A stretch of DNA of 9,024 bases, from positions 1 to 9,024 of the forward strand of contig JAYEJW010000424.1 of assembly GCA_034716535.1 (NCBI GenBank), given 5' to 3'. Position numbers and translations under genes: made by a program. Under the pieces are notes generated by a model that saw only the letters and a list, made by a program, of their open reading frames with translations, made no database searches and was not told the origin of the DNA. Numbering within the stretch: position 1 is the stretch's first letter; each line of letters begins with the position of its first letter. Below are positions 6,112 through 9,024 of this stretch, piece after piece. This stretch comes from JAYEJW01 sp034716535. Its GTDB lineage: Bacteria; Pseudomonadota; Gammaproteobacteria; Chromatiales; Chromatiaceae.

Positions 6112-7419
6112 TTGATCGACAAAACCAATCTCCCTGGACGTCCCGTCTACCTGGTGGACGGCCGCCGCACGCCCTTCATCAAGGCGCGCGCCGCGCCCGG
6201 TCCTTTCACCGCCTCCGACCTTGCAGTCGCGGCGGGCCGACCCCTGCTCACCCGTCAGCCCTTCCCTCCTGAAGCGCTCGACGAGGTCATCATCGGCTGC
6301 GTCTCCCCGGGTCCGGAAGAGGCCAACATCGCCCGCATCGCCGCACTGCGGCTGGGCTGCGGCGAGCGGGTGCCCGCCTGGACCGTTCAGCGCAACTGCG
6401 CCTCCGGGATGCAAGCCGTGGACAGCGCCGCCGCCGACATCGCCTCCGGTCGGGCCGACCTGGTTTTGGCCGGCGGTACCGAGGCCATGAGTCACCACCC
6501 CGTCCTCTTCAGCCGCGCCATGGTGCAGTGGCTGGGCCGATGGTCCCGTGCCCACGGCTTCGGCGCACGCGGGCGGCTTCTCGCCAAGCTCAGGCCGGCC
6601 CATCTGACCCCGGTGATCGCCCTGTTGAAGGGGCTGACCGACCCGATCGTGGGCCTGACCATGGGACAGACCGCGGAGCAGTTGGCGTGGCGGTTCGGCA
6701 TCGATCGCGAGTCCATGGACCGATTCGCGCTTCGCAGCCACCAGCGGCTGGGTGCGGCGCGAGATGGCGGCGTCTTCGACGAGGAGATCGTCCCCGTTTT
6801 CGACAGGGAGGGAGCGATCTACGACGGCGACGACGGCTATCGGGCAGACAGCGACCTTGAGAAGCTCGGGCGGTTGAAGCCGGTCTTCGACCGTCCCACG
6901 GGGGCGGTGACCGCCGGAAACAGCGCTCAGATCACGGACGGCGCCGCAATGCTGCTCCTTGCATCGCAAGAGGCGGTGGAGCGTCACGGACTGCAGGTGT
7001 TGGCACGGGTGCGCGACAGTCAGTGGGCCGCCCTGAATCCAACGGAGATGGGGCTCGGACCCGTTCACGCGGCAGCGCCCCTGGCCGCCCGAAACGGTCT
7101 TTCCGCCGGCGCCGTCGATTTCTGGGAGATCAACGAAGCCTTCGCCGCACAGGTCCTCTCCTGTCTCGCCGCCTGGTCCGACGAGAACTACCGCCGCGAT
7201 ACCCTCCGTCTTGCCGGAACGGCGGCCCCGATCCCCGAGGAGCGGCTCAACCCTGACGGCGGCGCCATCAGCATCGGGCATCCGGTCGGCGCCAGCGGCG
7301 CACGGCTGGTGCTGCACCTGGCCTTGACGCTCAAGCGGCGCAGTGGGCGGACCGGAATCGCCAGCCTGTGCGTGGGCGGCGGCCAGGGTGGGGCTATGCT
7401 TTTAGAAAGGGTGTCGTAA
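6112..7419 (+). CDS. fadI: Acetyl-CoA C-acyltransferase (3-ketoacyl-CoA thiolase), FadI-like
   Basis: Thiolase of 435 residues that cleaves 3-ketoacyl-CoA with CoA into acetyl-CoA and a shortened acyl-CoA, the last step of the cycle and beta partner of the alpha subunit encoded next. The catalytic set is complete: nucleophile C96 in NCASGMQAV, NEAFA (341-345), H390 in GGAISIGHPVGASGAR, and C420 in CVGGGQG. Its length matches FadI (436) rather than FadA (about 390). The extra length lies in a basic, hydrophobic insertion at about 128-185, before MGQTAEQLA, the region where FadI and the mitochondrial trifunctional beta subunit carry their membrane- and partner-binding loop. The thiolase-then-alpha gene order is that of E. 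coli fadIJ, not fadBA. NEAFA and IGHPVGASGAR are closer to PhaA/FadA-type thiolases; FadI itself has HEAFA, so the subfamily is not certain. It starts at TTG 6112 behind AGGAGG, which may temper expression. Confidence 0.9.
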   Translation: MIDKTNLPGRPVYLVDGRRTPFIKARAAPGPFTASDLAVAAGRPLLTRQPFPPEALDEVIIGCVSPGPEEANIARIAALRLGCGERVPAWTVQRNCASGMQAVDSAAADIASGRADLVLAGGTEAMSHHPVLFSRAMVQWLGRWSRAHGFGARGRLLAKLRPAHLTPVIALLKGLTDPIVGLTMGQTAEQLAWRFGIDRESMDRFALRSHQRLGAARDGGVFDEEIVPVFDREGAIYDGDDGYRADSDLEKLGRLKPVFDRPTGAVTAGNSAQITDGAAMLLLASQEAVERHGLQVLARVRDSQWAALNPTEMGLGPVHAAAPLAARNGLSAGAVDFWEINEAFAAQVLSCLAAWSDENYRRDTLRLAGTAAPIPEERLNPDGGAISIGHPVGASGARLVLHLALTLKRRSGRTGIASLCVGGGQGGAMLLERVS

Positions 7420-7450
7420 ACAGCCTGACCTTGGGCCGCAGCGAGGCCGA

Positions 7451-7456
7451 AGGAGG
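7451..7456 (+). promoter_or_regulatory. Ribosome binding site of the alpha-subunit gene
   Basis: A perfect AGGAGG 6 bases before ATG 7463, within the 43-base gap after the thiolase stop. It fixes the start of a gene that has no stop in the window. No terminator or promoter is seen in the gap, so the gene appears to be in the same operon. Confidence 0.75.
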
Positions 7457-7462
7457 TAGATC

Positions 7463-9024
7463 ATGACCCGTCATTGGCACGAGAAACTGGACAGCCGAGG
7501 CAACCTATGGCTCGGCCTCGACTACGCAGATGGGCCGGTGAACCTGCTCGCTCGCGAGGTGCTCGATGAGCTCGATATCCTCGTAATGGGCATCGAGCAG
7601 ACGGCACCCACCGCGCTGATCATACATTCCCTTAAAGACAAGGGATTCATCGCCGGCGCGGACGTCGGCGAGTTCGTCGGCGCCGGCGACGCGAAGGCGG
7701 TGGCCGAGCGCATCCGCCGCGTACACGGTATCCTGGATCGCCTCGAGGCCTTGCCCTGCCCCACTTTGGCCCTGATCCAGGGCTTCTGCCTCGGCGGGGG
7801 ACTCGAACTCTCCCTAGCCTGCCGTTACCGAGTCGCCAGCGACGAGCCTGACACCCTGCTGGGCCTCCCTGAGGTTCGACTCGGCCTCTTCCCCGGCTAC
7901 GGGGGGACTTGGCGCAGCATACGCACCCTCGGCGCGCTCCCCGCCATGCAACTGATGCTGACCGGCCGGTCCCTGCGGCCCAAGGAGGCGCGGCGTCTTG
8001 GCCTGGTGGACCGTGTCGTGCCGCGGCGCCAGCTCGAAGCGACCGCGCTCGACCTCTTGCAGAAACAGCCCGCTCCGCGGCGCTCTGCGTTGACCCAGCG
8101 CCTACTCAATCACTGGCCTTTGCGCCCTCTGACCGCGGGATTGCTGGAGCGGCGCACCGCGGAGCGGGTAAAGCGGGACCATTACCCCGCGCCCTTCGCC
8201 CTCATCGATCACTGGCGGCACAACGGCGCAAACCGCCGGGCGCTGCTGGTCTCCGAGGCGAAGCGGGTTGCCCAGCTCCTGACCGGCAATCGGGCTCAGA
8301 ACCTGATCCGGGTCTTCCGACTCCAGGAGAGACTCAAGGGACTCGGGCGCCGAGCCGGCTTTGTCCCGCGCCGAGTCCACCTGGTCGGCGCCGGCGTCAT
8401 GGGTGGGGACATCGCGGCCTGGTGCGCACTGCGTGGGCAGCACGTCACCCTGCAGGACCTCTCTCAGGATCAGCTCGCGCGGGCCATGAAGCGCGCCCAC
8501 TCCCTGTTCGAACGGCGCCTGCGCGACCCGCGCCGGGTTCGCGACGCCTGGGACCGCTTGATACCCGACCCCCGGGGCGAGGGTCTGGCGCGCGCCGACC
8601 TGGTCATCGAGGCCATCGTGGAGGACGTCGACGCGAAGCGCGGGCTGCTGGCCGACATCGAAGCCCGGGTCGACGGGGACACCCTACTCGCCACTAACAC
8701 CTCCAGCATCCGCCTGGAGGCCCTGGAGCAGGGCATGAAGCGGCCGCAGCGCCTTGTCGGGCTGCACTTCTTCAATCCCGTGGCGCGGATGCAACTCGTG
8801 GAGGTAGTACATGGGCGGAGCACCGGTGCGGAGGCTCTGAACAAGGGCCTCTCCTTCGTCCGCGCCATCGACCGCCTCCCCCTGCCGGTACGCAGCAGCC
8901 CCGGCTTCCTTGTGAACCGGGTGCTGATGCCCTACCTGCTGGAGGCCATGCACCTGCTCGAGGAAGGCGTGCCGGCGCCCGCCATCGATCGCGCCGCGGA
9001 AGACTTCGGCATGCCCATGGGGCC
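7463..9024 (+). CDS. fadJ: Beta-oxidation multifunctional alpha subunit (enoyl-CoA hydratase / 3-hydroxyacyl-CoA dehydrogenase), 3' end beyond the window
   Basis: The frame is open from ATG 7463 to the window edge, giving 520 residues of an expected 700 or so. Residues 1-190 are the crotonase-fold hydratase: GFIAGADVGEF (61-71) forms the oxyanion region, E115 in LGGGLELSLAC and E137 in LPEVRLGLFPGYGGT are the two catalytic glutamates. A linker follows at about 195-300. Residues 303 onward are the NAD-binding dehydrogenase domain: VHLVGAGVMGGDIA (305-318), IEAIVEDVDAKR (382-393), ATNTSSI (410-416), and catalytic H435 in GLHFFNPV with E447 twelve residues later, the same spacing as in FadB. GFLVNRVLMPYLLEA (481-495) begins the C-terminal dehydrogenase domain, which is cut off. 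The protein converts enoyl-CoA to 3-ketoacyl-CoA and should assemble with the thiolase encoded just upstream. Gene order favours the name FadJ over FadB, but the sequence alone does not separate them. Confidence 0.92.
   Translation, partial: MTRHWHEKLDSRGNLWLGLDYADGPVNLLAREVLDELDILVMGIEQTAPTALIIHSLKDKGFIAGADVGEFVGAGDAKAVAERIRRVHGILDRLEALPCPTLALIQGFCLGGGLELSLACRYRVASDEPDTLLGLPEVRLGLFPGYGGTWRSIRTLGALPAMQLMLTGRSLRPKEARRLGLVDRVVPRRQLEATALDLLQKQPAPRRSALTQRLLNHWPLRPLTAGLLERRTAERVKRDHYPAPFALIDHWRHNGANRRALLVSEAKRVAQLLTGNRAQNLIRVFRLQERLKGLGRRAGFVPRRVHLVGAGVMGGDIAAWCALRGQHVTLQDLSQDQLARAMKRAHSLFERRLRDPRRVRDAWDRLIPDPRGEGLARADLVIEAIVEDVDAKRGLLADIEARVDGDTLLATNTSSIRLEALEQGMKRPQRLVGLHFFNPVARMQLVEVVHGRSTGAEALNKGLSFVRAIDRLPLPVRSSPGFLVNRVLMPYLLEAMHLLEEGVPAPAIDRAAEDFGMPMG

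Noticed and set aside
5953..7317. 454-codon antisense frame opposite the thiolase gene
   Set aside because: It is a shadow of the thiolase reading frame, with low-complexity G/A/V/D-rich translation and no recognisable motif.
7909..8697. 262-codon frame overlapping the alpha-subunit gene
   Set aside because: It is out of frame with the hydratase/dehydrogenase motifs and its translation is Arg/Pro/Ala/Gly-rich shadow sequence.

Overview
The window looks like chromosomal DNA of a GC-rich gammaproteobacterium. The main support is a FadE-type acyl-CoA dehydrogenase of about 780 residues with the long C-terminal extension typical of gammaproteobacterial FadE. I cannot place it more closely from sequence alone.

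Left part, 1 to about 2830. This is an accessory region, visibly poorer in G+C than the rest outside the insertion sequence. A restriction endonuclease gene of the Mrr family reads leftward (59-865) but lacks the start of its N-terminal winged helix. Next to it is an ISAzo13-type insertion sequence whose transposase reads rightward (958-2217). Beyond the element, again on the minus strand, lies a 55-codon piece that is clearly an Mrr N-terminus (2226-2393). The two Mrr pieces do not simply join. Both contain the same E(M/L)LPSxGA stretch in different nucleotide versions, so the locus seems to hold ends of two different mrr-type genes, or a rearranged gene. A gene-free stretch (2394-2836) holds a short hairpin and separates this region from the next.

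Right part, 2837 to the window end. This is a tightly packed rightward operon for fatty acid beta-oxidation. The order is a permuted papain-fold cysteine hydrolase of the YaeF/YiiX (C92) type, then fadE, then a FadI-like thiolase, then a FadJ/FadB-like multifunctional alpha subunit (enoyl-CoA hydratase plus 3-hydroxyacyl-CoA dehydrogenase) that runs off the end. The hydrolase stop overlaps the fadE start (ATGA), fadE and the thiolase are 12 bases apart, and the thiolase and alpha subunit are 43 bases apart.

Together FadE (acyl-CoA to enoyl-CoA), the alpha subunit (enoyl-CoA to 3-ketoacyl-CoA) and the thiolase (release of acetyl-CoA) form a complete beta-oxidation cycle. The first gene is the least explained member. 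Its fold is related to lipid-acting LRAT/H-rev107 enzymes, so it may release or handle acyl groups feeding the cycle; that is inference. I see no RNA genes, CRISPR array or wholly unknown system.
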